NCBI GenBank assembly: GCA_002453475.1
Contig: DKGY01000039.1
Coordinates: 25,941 to 33,067, forward strand
Origin: Clostridium sp. UBA6758
GTDB lineage: Bacteria > Bacillota > Clostridia > Clostridiales > Clostridiaceae
Length of the DNA: 7,127 bases
Direction: 5' to 3'
Shown here piece after piece: positions 1 to 6,604 of this stretch. A program made the position numbers and the translations under genes. The stretch's first letter is position 1. Every line of letters starts with the position of its first letter. The notes beneath the pieces were generated by a model. The model was not told the DNA's origin and did no database searches. It saw nothing but the letters and a program-made list of their open reading frames with translations.

Positions 1-412
1 CATGTATAACTTTTATATCTTGAAGAGATTTATATTCTTTACGAATATTAGTATCTGCAAATTCAATATCCTCACCAGTTAAAAGTCGTTTATTCATTGC
101 TTCTTCTGTCCATTGCCATTTAGACATAACCTTTAATCTTTCATTAGTTATTTCACATGCTATTGTTTTTCCTGTAACTGCATTCATGCCATAAGTATGA
201 TCCCAATGCCAATGAGTAATAGCTACATAATCAGGTAATCTTAAATTTAATCTTTCTATAGAACTATTAAATTTTTCAACATGATTTTTCGAGTTTCCTG
301 CATCCACCATTAAGGAATACTTATCTCCTTTAATATATCCAATTAATGGCCTATCTGCTTCTCTATCATTTTCAAGAAAATAGATCCTTTCTGTAACTTT
401 TGTTAATGCCAT
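1..412 (-). CDS. MBL-fold metallo-hydrolase, N-terminal part (runs off window)
   Basis: Reads leftward from an ATG at 412-410 and stays open for 137 codons to the window edge, so the C-terminal part is missing from view. Residues 66-72 are THWHWDH, the HxHxDH metal-binding motif of the metallo-beta-lactamase superfamily (His67, His69, Asp71, His72). Just before it are the typical early strands of the fold (LIGYIKGDKYSLMVDAG, ending in the conserved D-A-G). The start is supported by an AGGGTGGG-type ribosome binding site seven bases upstream. Members are zinc- or iron-dependent hydrolases or oxidoreductases (glyoxalase II-like, lactonases, RNases, beta-lactamases). The visible part does not decide the substrate; the absence of a signal peptide indicates a cytoplasmic enzyme. 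The gene has a long leader with a terminator-like hairpin 34 nt before the start codon, so its expression may be attenuated. The superfamily call is firm; the specific function is unknown. Confidence 0.9.
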   Translation of the reverse strand, partial: MALTKVTERIYFLENDREADRPLIGYIKGDKYSLMVDAGNSKNHVEKFNSSIERLNLRLPDYVAITHWHWDHTYGMNAVTGKTIACEITNERLKVMSKWQWTEEAMNKRLLTGEDIEFADTNIRKEYKSLQDIKVIH

Positions 413-445
413 AAATCATCCCACCCTTTTTAATATAAAATTTAA

Positions 446-485
446 AAAATCCCTGCAGATGAACAATATCATCCACAGGGATTTT
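446..485 (-). terminator. Terminator-like hairpin in the leader of the MBL-fold gene
   Basis: On the minus strand the arm AAAATCCCTGTGGATGA pairs with TCATCTGCAGGGATTTT around a 6-nt loop, and a T-rich tract (TTTTTTAAATTTT, counting the end of the stem) follows. In the plus strand two positions (456/475 and 457/474) are C-A mismatches. In minus-strand RNA they become G-U and U-G pairs, giving an unbroken 17-bp stem, which argues that the structure acts on the minus transcript. It lies only 34 nt before the MBL start codon, too close for a promoter between them. It therefore either ends read-through from upstream or works as an attenuator or stabilising 5' hairpin for the hydrolase mRNA. Confidence 0.7.
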
Positions 486-641
486 ATTTACATAAAAATC
501 TTTTATTACATTCAAATTAAACTTAATACACAATATATTTATCTATATTTTATCTTAATATAAATAATCATATATATTTATATATATGCATTTGTAGTTA
601 TTTAATTTTTATATAAAAGAGTTTAATAGAAGATATTGTTC
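461..641 (-). repeat. Separated 10-nt inverted repeat: possible antiterminator pairing
   Basis: GAACAATATC at 461-470 (plus sense) and its exact reverse complement GATATTGTTC at 632-641. In the minus-strand transcript the upstream copy (641-632) can pair with the loop and upper stem of the hairpin at 446-485, with three more pairs beyond one mismatch. Such pairing would compete with the terminator-like stem. The exact match is seen; a regulatory role is inferred, and chance matches of this size are not negligible in AT-rich DNA. Confidence 0.35.
505..533 (-). promoter_or_regulatory. Possible proximal promoter for the MBL-fold gene
   Basis: Minus-strand TTGTGT (533-528), a 17-nt spacer and TGTAAT (510-505). 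Both hexamers are imperfect. If used, transcription would start near 498 and the terminator-like hairpin would lie at the very 5' end of the mRNA. This competes with the stronger promoter at 777-805. Confidence 0.25.
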
Positions 642-728
642 TTAAAATGCATCATTAAACAAAGCCATATCTCAGAACTTTAAAGCATTTTAAACTATTT
701 AATTTTAATAGTTTACTTAAGAACTATT
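642..728 (-). repeat. Cluster of overlapping inverted repeats in the MBL leader
   Basis: Three stems share sequence here. TTAAAATGC (642-650) pairs with GCATTTTAA (685-693) over a 34-nt loop. TAAACTATT (691-699) pairs with AATAGTTTA (707-715) over 7 nt. AATAGTT (707-713) can instead pair with AACTATT (722-728). The last two are mutually exclusive. The first stem directly abuts the 632-641 segment that is complementary to the downstream hairpin. This may be a structured leader RNA, or AT-rich coincidence. Confidence 0.35.
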
Positions 729-736
729 GTGTACAT
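713..736 (-). other. Possible 7-codon leader peptide (MYTIVLK)
   Basis: Minus-strand ATG at 736-734, seven codons and a TAA stop at 715-713. An AAGGAG lies 10 nt upstream of the ATG, and a second AAGGAG runs straight into it. It sits about 35 nt downstream of the predicted start from the promoter at 777-805, and its end overlaps the alternative hairpins at 691-728. It resembles the position of a leader peptide, but it is very short and nothing identifies it as translated. Confidence 0.2.
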
Positions 737-769
737 CTCCTTAGATCTCCTTTTTATATAATTATAATT

Positions 770-960
770 TTATTTAAATATATAATTTAACTTTGTTATT
801 GTCAAGAAATATTTGTAATCAATTCCTAACGCTAAACATGCCGGTGGATTTTCTCCATATATTCTAGCATCTAACCAAGTCCAGTTATAACGATAAATTA
901 AATTCGCTTTATCTAATATTTCGTCTATACTCTTTAATTTAACTGTATAGTAATAATATT
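770..960 (-). pseudogene. 5'-truncated C-terminal remnant of a DUF4272-like protein
   Basis: An open frame on the minus strand runs from just after an in-frame TAA (961-959) to a TAA at 772-770, about 62 codons, with no ATG/GTG/TTG start and no ribosome binding site. Its middle reads LIYRYNWTWLDARIYG followed by ENPPACLALGIDY. This closely resembles my memory of the conserved C-terminal block of DUF4272 proteins (aromatic-rich RYxW...DAR.NG..aP...). The match is to a remembered family pattern, not a search. The remnant abuts the end of the ABC ATPase gene, so upstream codons have been lost by deletion or rearrangement. The last dozen residues do not match the family pattern I recall. The function of DUF4272 is not known. 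Confidence 0.55.
777..805 (-). promoter_or_regulatory. Sigma-A type promoter reading toward the MBL-fold gene
   Basis: Minus strand TTGACA (805-800, a perfect -35), exactly 17 nt, then TATATT (782-777, one base from TATAAT). Predicted transcription start is near 770. No complete gene follows until the MBL start at 412, giving a leader of about 360 nt. The promoter lies inside the tail of the DUF4272-like remnant. Confidence 0.55.
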
Positions 961-995
961 ATTTTATAGGAGTTGCTACAAATTTCAGGGGATTG

Positions 996-1652
996 TTACC
1001 TAATCTCTCCATCCGAAAGAGTAATTATCCTATCTGCTTCTGAAGCTATTTCTAAATCATGAGTTACAACCACCAGTGTTTGTTTGTATTTTTTAGAGGA
1101 TAATTTAAGCAGCTCCATTACCTCTTTTGAATTCTTTTTATCAAGATTTCCTGTAGGCTCATCTGCAAATATAATTGAAGGCTTGTATATTAATGCCCTT
1201 GCTATAGCAGCCCGCTGTTGTTGCCCTCCAGATAGCTGTGACGGAAGATGATCTCTTCTATCTCTTAAACCTAATAGCTCTAATAATTCATCCAGGTAAT
1301 CTTTATCTATTTTTTGATGATCTAGTAGTACAGGCAGCTGTATATTTTCCTCTAAAGTTAACACATCAATTAAATTAAAGGACTGAAAAACAAAGCCTAT
1401 TTTTCTCCTTCTAAAAACGGCAAGATTATCTCCATCTAAAGTATATATATCCTGATTATCAATAATTATATTACCTTCTGTAGGCTTATCTAAACCAGCC
1501 ATAGCATGAAGAAGAGTACTCTTTCCCGAGCCACTAGCCCCTACTATAGACATAAATTCTCCCTGATTAATGGTTAAATTTATATTTTTTAAAGCATCTA
1601 CCTTTGCTTCTCCATTTCCATACGTTTTACAAAGTTCCTTTATGGTTAACAT
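996..1652 (-). CDS. ABC transporter ATP-binding protein, MacB/LolD/BceA type
   Basis: A complete 218-residue ATPase that hydrolyses ATP on the cytoplasmic side to drive the adjacent FtsX-like permease. Motifs in order: Walker [10 protein letters not shown] at 38-46, Q-loop Gln90 in GFVFQSFNL, signature LSGGQ at 140-144, Walker B IIFADEP at 160-166 with Asp164 and Glu165, D-loop NLD at 169-171 and H-loop His198. Length and the FQSFNL and DEPTGNLD variants are typical of the MacB/LolD/BceA subfamily, which pairs with mechanotransmitting permeases. The ATG at 1652 has an AGGGGG ribosome binding site 7 nt upstream. It begins 16 nt after the permease stop, so the two are co-transcribed and probably work as a 2:1 or 2:2 complex. 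All catalytic residues are intact. The likely role is peptide or antibiotic resistance, or envelope maintenance; the substrate is unknown. No clear intrinsic terminator follows the stop. Confidence 0.95.
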   Translation of the reverse strand: MLTIKELCKTYGNGEAKVDALKNINLTINQGEFMSIVGASGSGKSTLLHAMAGLDKPTEGNIIIDNQDIYTLDGDNLAVFRRRKIGFVFQSFNLIDVLTLEENIQLPVLLDHQKIDKDYLDELLELLGLRDRRDHLPSQLSGGQQQRAAIARALIYKPSIIFADEPTGNLDKKNSKEVMELLKLSSKKYKQTLVVVTHDLEIASEADRIITLSDGEIR

Positions 1653-1668
1653 TAAACTTCCCCCTAAT

Positions 1669-4266
1669 CTAATATTCTTTATACTGCAATAGATTTTCCT
1701 TTTTAATTTTCCTTAATGGAAAATATATTGCCACTATGGAAGCCACTATGAAAAACACTATACTTATCAAAGTTTCCTTATAAGGATACACATATGCTAT
1801 ATCATGTCCACTTCTAAACATCATACTGAGCAGTATAGAATTTATCCCTCCAATAATAGTTCCATAGATTATTCCTATAATTGAATATAGCATTCCTTCT
1901 AAATACATTATTTTCTTTATACTATTTCTAGAAGCACCAACAACACTTAAAAGCGTCAATTCTTTACTTCTTAAAATTACATTAGTATTTACTATATTAA
2001 ATACATTTGCCATACTTATAATAGTTATAAATGCTATAACACTGAAGTAAAAGAGCTTACCAAATTTAATATATTTATCATTTTTTTCATCAAAAATTAT
2101 ATTACTATTATATTCTCCCTCATCATAATGAGCTGACCATTGAGCCCCTAGTTCTTTTCCAATATCTCCTCTTTCCTTATTTGTTACATTATCCTTGTAA
2201 CTTACAACCATGCCTTTAAGTTGTGCAGGCTGCAATCTATCTAGTTCCAATTTTTTATTAACGTCACCCTCATTACCCTTAGGTACATTAACACATTTCT
2301 TTTCAATCAACTCATTGTAAAGCGACCTAGGCATGTATATTACTGGAGACATCTCTTTAATGCTCTCTCTGTCGAAAAGATTCACCCTAACTATACCCAG
2401 AACCTTTACCTTCATAGCTTCTTTTTCTGTATTATCATTACTTTCAAATTTATTAGTATACATTAAATTTGATGTATCTATTAGTATTTCATCTCCTATC
2501 TTCAAGGTTGAAATATCCTTCTTCTTATATTTTATGTCACCTGGAATTTCCACGTCTTGTTCATAGCTTATTTGAGTAATATAAACTCCTTTTTCTTTTT
2601 TCATCTTTTCCTCATTATGAAATTTCCTTGAAAGATATGGCGAAATCTGATCTATAGTGTTTAAATCAATTGGTACTATTTCAGATCTTATATTAGTATA
2701 TTTGTTATCTTTAATACTGATTGAATCGCCCTTTACCATTGTTTTCTTTTCAGGTATGAAAGTATAAGAGCTTATGCCCTGATATATTCTATATACATCT
2801 TTCACCTCATGAATTTTTTTAGTATTCTCTACAATTAACTTTATTTGTTCACTATTGCTTTTAATCATTTCTTTACTGTTATTCTCATTATATACATTAG
2901 TAAAGTAATGATTATGCACAGCCATATGCATTTGCCCTGGAAAGGCTTCATAAGGTAGCTGTTCTATGTTGCAAACTAAACTGCTAAATGTAATAAAAAG
3001 TGTTATTGAAAGTACAATTGAAACCACTGTTGTTCTAAATCTTCCCTTATTGGTTCTTATATTTCTATTTGCAATAATTACCTCAATGCTGAAAAGCTTA
3101 TTACTTAAATTCCTTTTTCTTTTAATCACTTTTTTCACGTCACAACTTCTATTAGTAAAGCAATCTAGTGGTGATATTTTTTTTACTTTTCCCATCATGG
3201 AAATTACTGATAAATATAATGTACCAATAGTAATTACTATTGTTCCCCAAATACTATATAGAGAATAATAGGTTTTTATAGTAATTGCTTTACTTATCAG
3301 CAAACTATTAAATGCTCTAAATAGCACTGAACCTGCTGCCATCCCTAGCAATAGTCCTATAGGCACGGCTATTGCCCCAATTATAAAAGCTTCCCTTAAA
3401 ATAATTTTTTTAATCTGCTTGTTAGTTCCACCTATAGCTTTTATTAGTGCATATTCCTTAATTCTTTCCATAGTAGATATATTAAATGAATTGTATATAA
3501 ATACTAATGTTGCAATCATTACAATAATAGCTACCATAAAAAAAATCATATAATCTATAATGTCACTTTTGCTTCTACCTTCCCCCATTGCGGTTAAGAG
3601 CGCTTCATTCTTTGCAACTTTATTAGCATCTATACTAAAGTCCATAGCTAAATTGTCTATTTTACTATTTAATTTTCCTACTTCCTTTAATTTTACATAA
3701 ACTTCTGCATTATCAACCACTATATTATTGCTAACTGCATATCCATTAAAGGTCTTCAAAAAAGCGCTATTAGTAGATTGTGAAAAACCTACAATAGTAT
3801 AATCTACAGTTCTATTATCATATAGATTAACAGTTATTTTATCTCCAATCTTTTTCTCTTCGCTCTCTTTAAAGTCTAAATTTAATATTATTTCATTAGA
3901 TTGCTGTGGAAATCTTCCCTCTTCTAGTCTTATACCTAATAAGCTAAAACCATCACTATTTATTTCATTAATTACTAATGTTTTTTCTCCTAATTGCGCG
4001 ATTCCAAGTTTTTGACAAAAGGTTGCCTTCTCTACCGCTGAGTGCACCATAATCTCTGGAAATTTTTCCTTTTGCCTTAATTCAAATTTACCATGATAAT
4101 CCCCATCTTCTCTTATCATGGTAATAAGATTTTGTTGAGAAGAATAAATCATGTGCCCTGTACCACTTATAAACATAGTAGCTAATATTATTGCAATTAT
4201 ATTGACCAGACTTCTCCTTTTATTTTGTCTAATATACTTATTAGATATCTCTATGTATCTTTTCAT
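1669..4266 (-). CDS. FtsX-like ABC transporter permease, 8-TM tandem type
   Basis: An 865-residue integral membrane protein forming the membrane half of the transporter with the ATPase at 996-1652. Hydrophobic segments are near residues 20-42, 238-260, 292-317, 336-358, 411-433, 735-758, 790-816 and 831-851. This gives two FtsX units of one plus three helices in tandem. Each unit has a large extracytoplasmic domain after its first helix, about 195 residues (43-237, MacB-core-like position) and about 300 residues (434-734). The cytoplasmic coupling-helix motif occurs twice: ERIKEYALIKAIGGTNKQ around 267-284 and LRSKELTLLSVVGASRNS around 765-782. This fits a fused LolC/LolE-like architecture rather than the 10-TM BceB form. 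The ATG at 4266 has a GAGGGG site 8 nt upstream. By family knowledge it acts by mechanotransmission, removing or protecting against peptides at the surface, or extracting a lipid or peptide. Substrate not determined. Confidence 0.92.
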   Translation of the reverse strand: MKRYIEISNKYIRQNKRRSLVNIIAIILATMFISGTGHMIYSSQQNLITMIREDGDYHGKFELRQKEKFPEIMVHSAVEKATFCQKLGIAQLGEKTLVINEINSDGFSLLGIRLEEGRFPQQSNEIILNLDFKESEEKKIGDKITVNLYDNRTVDYTIVGFSQSTNSAFLKTFNGYAVSNNIVVDNAEVYVKLKEVGKLNSKIDNLAMDFSIDANKVAKNEALLTAMGEGRSKSDIIDYMIFFMVAIIVMIATLVFIYNSFNISTMERIKEYALIKAIGGTNKQIKKIILREAFIIGAIAVPIGLLLGMAAGSVLFRAFNSLLISKAITIKTYYSLYSIWGTIVITIGTLYLSVISMMGKVKKISPLDCFTNRSCDVKKVIKRKRNLSNKLFSIEVIIANRNIRTNKGRFRTTVVSIVLSITLFITFSSLVCNIEQLPYEAFPGQMHMAVHNHYFTNVYNENNSKEMIKSNSEQIKLIVENTKKIHEVKDVYRIYQGISSYTFIPEKKTMVKGDSISIKDNKYTNIRSEIVPIDLNTIDQISPYLSRKFHNEEKMKKEKGVYITQISYEQDVEIPGDIKYKKKDISTLKIGDEILIDTSNLMYTNKFESNDNTEKEAMKVKVLGIVRVNLFDRESIKEMSPVIYMPRSLYNELIEKKCVNVPKGNEGDVNKKLELDRLQPAQLKGMVVSYKDNVTNKERGDIGKELGAQWSAHYDEGEYNSNIIFDEKNDKYIKFGKLFYFSVIAFITIISMANVFNIVNTNVILRSKELTLLSVVGASRNSIKKIMYLEGMLYSIIGIIYGTIIGGINSILLSMMFRSGHDIAYVYPYKETLISIVFFIVASIVAIYFPLRKIKKENLLQYKEY

Positions 4267-4318
4267 ATTGTCTTCCCCTCACTTTCCTCTATACTTATAA
4301 ACATACACCTCAATTCTT

Positions 4319-4346
4319 ACTATAAGATAAATACCTTTCTTACAAA
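4319..4346 (-). promoter_or_regulatory. Possible internal promoter for the permease-ATPase genes
   Basis: Minus-strand TATAGT at 4324-4319 (five of six to the consensus -10) lies 16 nt downstream of TTTGTA (4346-4341), a weak -35. The -35 region is inside the 28-bp palindrome at 4333-4360. A weak -35 overlapped by a symmetrical site is what a response-regulator-dependent promoter looks like. The arrangement is seen; activity is inferred. Confidence 0.35.
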
Positions 4347-4360
4347 TTTGTAAGAAAGGT
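4333..4360. repeat. Perfect 28-bp palindrome at the kinase-permease junction
   Basis: ACCTTTCTTACAAA is followed immediately by its exact reverse complement, centred on AAATTT. It covers the last codons and stop of the kinase gene and 7 nt beyond. As RNA it folds into a stem of about 12 bp with a small AAUU loop. The following minus-strand sequence is only patchily U-rich, so it is a poor intrinsic terminator. It may be an operator for the neighbouring regulator, since a -10-like TATAGT lies at 4324-4319, or an mRNA processing or stability hairpin that sets different levels for regulator and transporter. Confidence 0.7.
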
Positions 4361-5593
4361 AACTATAAATTTACTTCCTTGTTCTTTTATGCTTTCCAAC
4401 TGTAAAAAGCCCCCCTGACCTTCTATTATACTCTTAGAAAGAGCTAAGCCTATTCCTATAGAATCCGTCTTTTTCATACCACTGCTACCTTTTCCTTTAT
4501 AAAACCGTTCAAAAATATGGGGTAAATCCTCTTTATCAATACCCTCTCCATTATCACTTATGGTGATTTTATGATAAAGGGAATTGCTTTCATAGCAAAT
4601 AGAAATCTCACCATACTGTTTTGTATGCTCAATAGAGTTTTTAATTATATTTGTTAAAGCTTCACTTGTCCATCCTTTATCATGAGGATATGAGCCTTCT
4701 TCAACCTTAACTCGGAAGTTTATATTTTTTTCTTCTATGCTTATTAATAGAGGCTCCACAGCTTTTTCTATAGTTTCCTTAAAACTAGTATTTATCTTAT
4801 TATATTCCACTATCCCACCTTCAATTTTAGCAAGCTTTAATAATTTTTTTATAAGCCATTCCATACAATATATGGAGCTTCTCATTTTGCAGCCTATTTT
4901 TTCTACCTCATCTTTACCCATAGAAGAATTATTAATCAATGCTTCATTAAACAAACTCAAAGAGGTTATTGGTGTTTTAAGCTGATGAGATATATTTGCT
5001 AAAGTGTCCTTTAAAAAAATTTTTTCCTTAGTAAGCTCCGTTAATGCGTTTTCTAACCTTTCTGCCATTTGATTAAAATTATGCGCTAGTACACTAAATG
5101 GTCCTTCTCCTATAAATGAAAATCTTAAAGAAAAATCCCCTTCAACTACTTTTTTTATTCCCTGGTTTAGCATTCTAACATAGACAACAATTTTCTTATA
5201 GAAGAAGAATATAATCAAATATAATATCACCATAGAAAGGAGCACTAGAATATTAATATGTAATTTCAGTCTTTCATAGGATTCATTTACCTTAGGAATT
5301 AATTTGATGTCCATGTCTTCCTTATACCCATAAGAAGCCAAAATTCCCTTTCCCTTTTCATAATCCTCATATTTTGCACCTTGTGTAAAAATTGCAGCGA
5401 CTTTATCTTTCTCAATAGCTTTGGTATTTGAAAATGAACCTATTAAAGCACAACTTTCATTTATATAATTCTTTTTAATTTTTTCGAAGCTTATGTTAAT
5501 AATAATATTTAATGTAATTATTAAAACAGTTACGACTATAATCCATACTAAGGTAAATTGCTTTAAAAAATCACTTTTATATACATCTTTCAT
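4340..5593 (-). CDS. Sensor histidine kinase, two TM segments with HAMP
   Basis: A membrane histidine kinase, partner of the regulator encoded just upstream. Using the ATG at 5593 (417 residues): TM1 about 10-36, an extracytoplasmic domain of about 75 residues, TM2 about 113-133, HAMP 134-187, then HisKA with phospho-acceptor His203 in SHQLKTP. The ATPase domain follows, with N-box Asn315 and Asn319, G1 DNGEGI 347-352, F-box HIFERFY 359-365 and G2 GIGLAL 380-385. All catalytic boxes are present. I prefer the ATG at 5593 because GAGGAG, overlapping the regulator stop, lies 11 nt upstream. A longer reading begins at a GTG at 5629, adds 12 residues, overlaps the regulator by 28 nt and lacks a good site. 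The real sensor loop separates it from BceS-type intramembrane kinases, which have almost none. The signal is unknown. Confidence 0.9.
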   Translation of the reverse strand: MKDVYKSDFLKQFTLVWIIVVTVLIITLNIIINISFEKIKKNYINESCALIGSFSNTKAIEKDKVAAIFTQGAKYEDYEKGKGILASYGYKEDMDIKLIPKVNESYERLKLHINILVLLSMVILYLIIFFFYKKIVVYVRMLNQGIKKVVEGDFSLRFSFIGEGPFSVLAHNFNQMAERLENALTELTKEKIFLKDTLANISHQLKTPITSLSLFNEALINNSSMGKDEVEKIGCKMRSSIYCMEWLIKKLLKLAKIEGGIVEYNKINTSFKETIEKAVEPLLISIEEKNINFRVKVEEGSYPHDKGWTSEALTNIIKNSIEHTKQYGEISICYESNSLYHKITISDNGEGIDKEDLPHIFERFYKGKGSSGMKKTDSIGIGLALSKSIIEGQGGFLQLESIKEQGSKFIVTFLTNL

Positions 5594-5601
5594 TTTACAA
5601 C

Positions 5602-6294
5602 TTACTCCTCTATAACATTTTTGTCCCACTTATATCCCAAACCTCTTAAGTTTACTAAATAGCTTGGCCTTGATGGTTCATCCTCAAGCTTTTCTCTAAG
5701 CCTTCTCACATACACAGCAGGTGTGTTTTCATCCACAAAATCCCCCTGAATATCCCACAGCCTGTGGAGAATTTCTTCTTTAGAAATAACCTTATATGGA
5801 TAACCCATAAAATATAAAAGCAACTTATACTCAACAGCTGTTAAAATAATTTCTTTTTTATTTTTATAAACCTTTGCGTCTAAACTGTTTACTTCTATGT
5901 CTCCTGAAATAAGTCTTGTTTTTGGGGAGTTGCTTGTCCTTCTAAGTACCGCTTTAATTCTTGACAAAAGCTCCTTTAACCTAAATGGCTTTATAATATA
6001 ATCGTCACCACCAAGATCAAAGCCTAAGACTACATTAACTTCCTCATCTAATGCTGTTAAAAATATTATTGGTACCTTGCTCTTTTCTCTTACATACTTA
6101 CAAAATTCATATCCATTACCATCTGGTAATCCAATATCTAAAAGAATAAGCTTAAATTCTTCATTAAATAGCTGTTTTGCACTATATATATTTGCAGCTC
6201 TTATTACTTCAAAACCATCATTTTTTAAATTATATTCAATACCTAAGGCAACAGCTTCATCATCTTCCACTAATAAAATTTTAATATTATCCAT
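5602..6294 (-). CDS. OmpR/PhoB-family response regulator
   Basis: A complete 230-residue cytoplasmic transcription factor. The receiver domain (about 3-118) has the acidic pocket Glu10-Asp11-Asp12, phospho-acceptor Asp53 in LLDIGLPDG, switch Thr80 and Lys102-Pro103. The winged-helix DNA-binding domain (about 125-225) ends in YVRRLREKLE and the wing motif LVNLRGLGYKW, typical of the OmpR/PhoB family. The ATG at 6294 has AGGAG 7 nt upstream. The stop lies 8 nt before the preferred kinase start, and the kinase ribosome binding site falls in its last codons, so the pair is translationally coupled. Such regulators bind paired or inverted repeats as dimers. Likely targets are the permease-ATPase genes and its own operon, by analogy with Bce/Van/Cpr-type modules. 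Confidence 0.95.
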   Translation of the reverse strand: MDNIKILLVEDDEAVALGIEYNLKNDGFEVIRAANIYSAKQLFNEEFKLILLDIGLPDGNGYEFCKYVREKSKVPIIFLTALDEEVNVVLGFDLGGDDYIIKPFRLKELLSRIKAVLRRTSNSPKTRLISGDIEVNSLDAKVYKNKKEIILTAVEYKLLLYFMGYPYKVISKEEILHRLWDIQGDFVDENTPAVYVRRLREKLEDEPSRPSYLVNLRGLGYKWDKNVIEE

Positions 6295-6379
6295 ACCTTT
6301 CTCCTATTCTAATAAGTATTTACACTAAAAACTGATTAACTTTTCACCCTATATTTGCATATTTAAGCTATAAAAATAA

Positions 6380-6393
6380 TCATAAATTTATGA
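6380..6393. repeat. 14-bp palindrome upstream of the response regulator
   Basis: TCATAAATTTATGA is a perfect palindrome 86 bp before the regulator start. It shares its AAATTT centre and 10 of 14 positions with the core TTACAAATTTGTAA of the 28-bp palindrome at the kinase-permease junction. Both could be operator sites for the same regulator. In DNA this AT-rich, a 14-bp palindrome may also occur by chance. Confidence 0.3.
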
Positions 6394-6465
6394 AGTTTTA
6401 TCACATTTATTTCCTATTGATAATTTTACTGGTGATACAACAATCCATTTCAAACGTACTTTCAT
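6388..6465 (-). CDS. Possible 25-residue peptide upstream of the two-component genes
   Basis: ATG at 6465-6463, 25 codons, TAA at 6390-6388. A perfect GGAGG sits at 6479-6475 with a 9-nt spacer, as good a ribosome binding site as any in the window. The product begins MKVRLKWIVVSPVKL and ends in GNKCDKTS. It is basic with a short hydrophobic stretch and one cysteine, and is too short for a confident membrane helix. I do not recognise it. It ends 93 nt before the response-regulator start, in the same direction, so it could be the first gene of that operon, a leader peptide, or the remnant of a lost gene. Its stop lies in the 14-bp palindrome. Confidence rests on the ribosome binding site alone. 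Confidence 0.35.
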   Translation of the reverse strand: MKVRLKWIVVSPVKLSIGNKCDKTS

Positions 6466-6604
6466 TAATTTCGTCCTCCATATAGTAATGTTTCATCAAA
6501 CCTTACACAAAATTACTTCATTCTAACTTTAATGAGTGAATTTTTGTTTTACTAATTATCGTTTGATTCTTAGTTACTTCCAAATTTCAAACTCCAATAA
6601 TAAA

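Noticed and set aside
421..480. T-box leader, suggested by AGGGTGG near the MBL start
   Set aside because: The conserved T-box element and specifier-loop features are absent; AGGGTGGG is simply the ribosome binding site.
540..600. Alternating TA tracts as a possible origin or regulatory element
   Set aside because: Simple AT-rich sequence without iterons or DnaA-box clusters; nothing beyond composition supports it.
642..693. c-di-GMP riboswitch, suggested by CAAAGCC near 659-666
   Set aside because: Only this short string matches; the GEMM core, tetraloop and receptor elements are not present in order on the plus strand.
2333..3268. Plus-strand open frames of 77 and 100 codons inside the permease region
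   Set aside because: They are antisense to a clearly real permease gene, have hydrophobic shadow-like composition and no supporting ribosome binding sites.
4737..4985. Plus-strand open frame of 82 codons opposite the kinase gene
   Set aside because: It is antisense to conserved kinase domains and has no recognisable product.
5594..5629. Longer kinase reading from a GTG at 5629
   Set aside because: The GTG has no good ribosome binding site and forces a 28-nt overlap. The ATG at 5593 has GAGGAG 11 nt upstream and starts just before TM1.
6077..6328. Plus-strand open frame of 83 codons opposite the response regulator start
   Set aside because: It is antisense to the conserved receiver domain; its low-complexity serine/isoleucine composition is a shadow.
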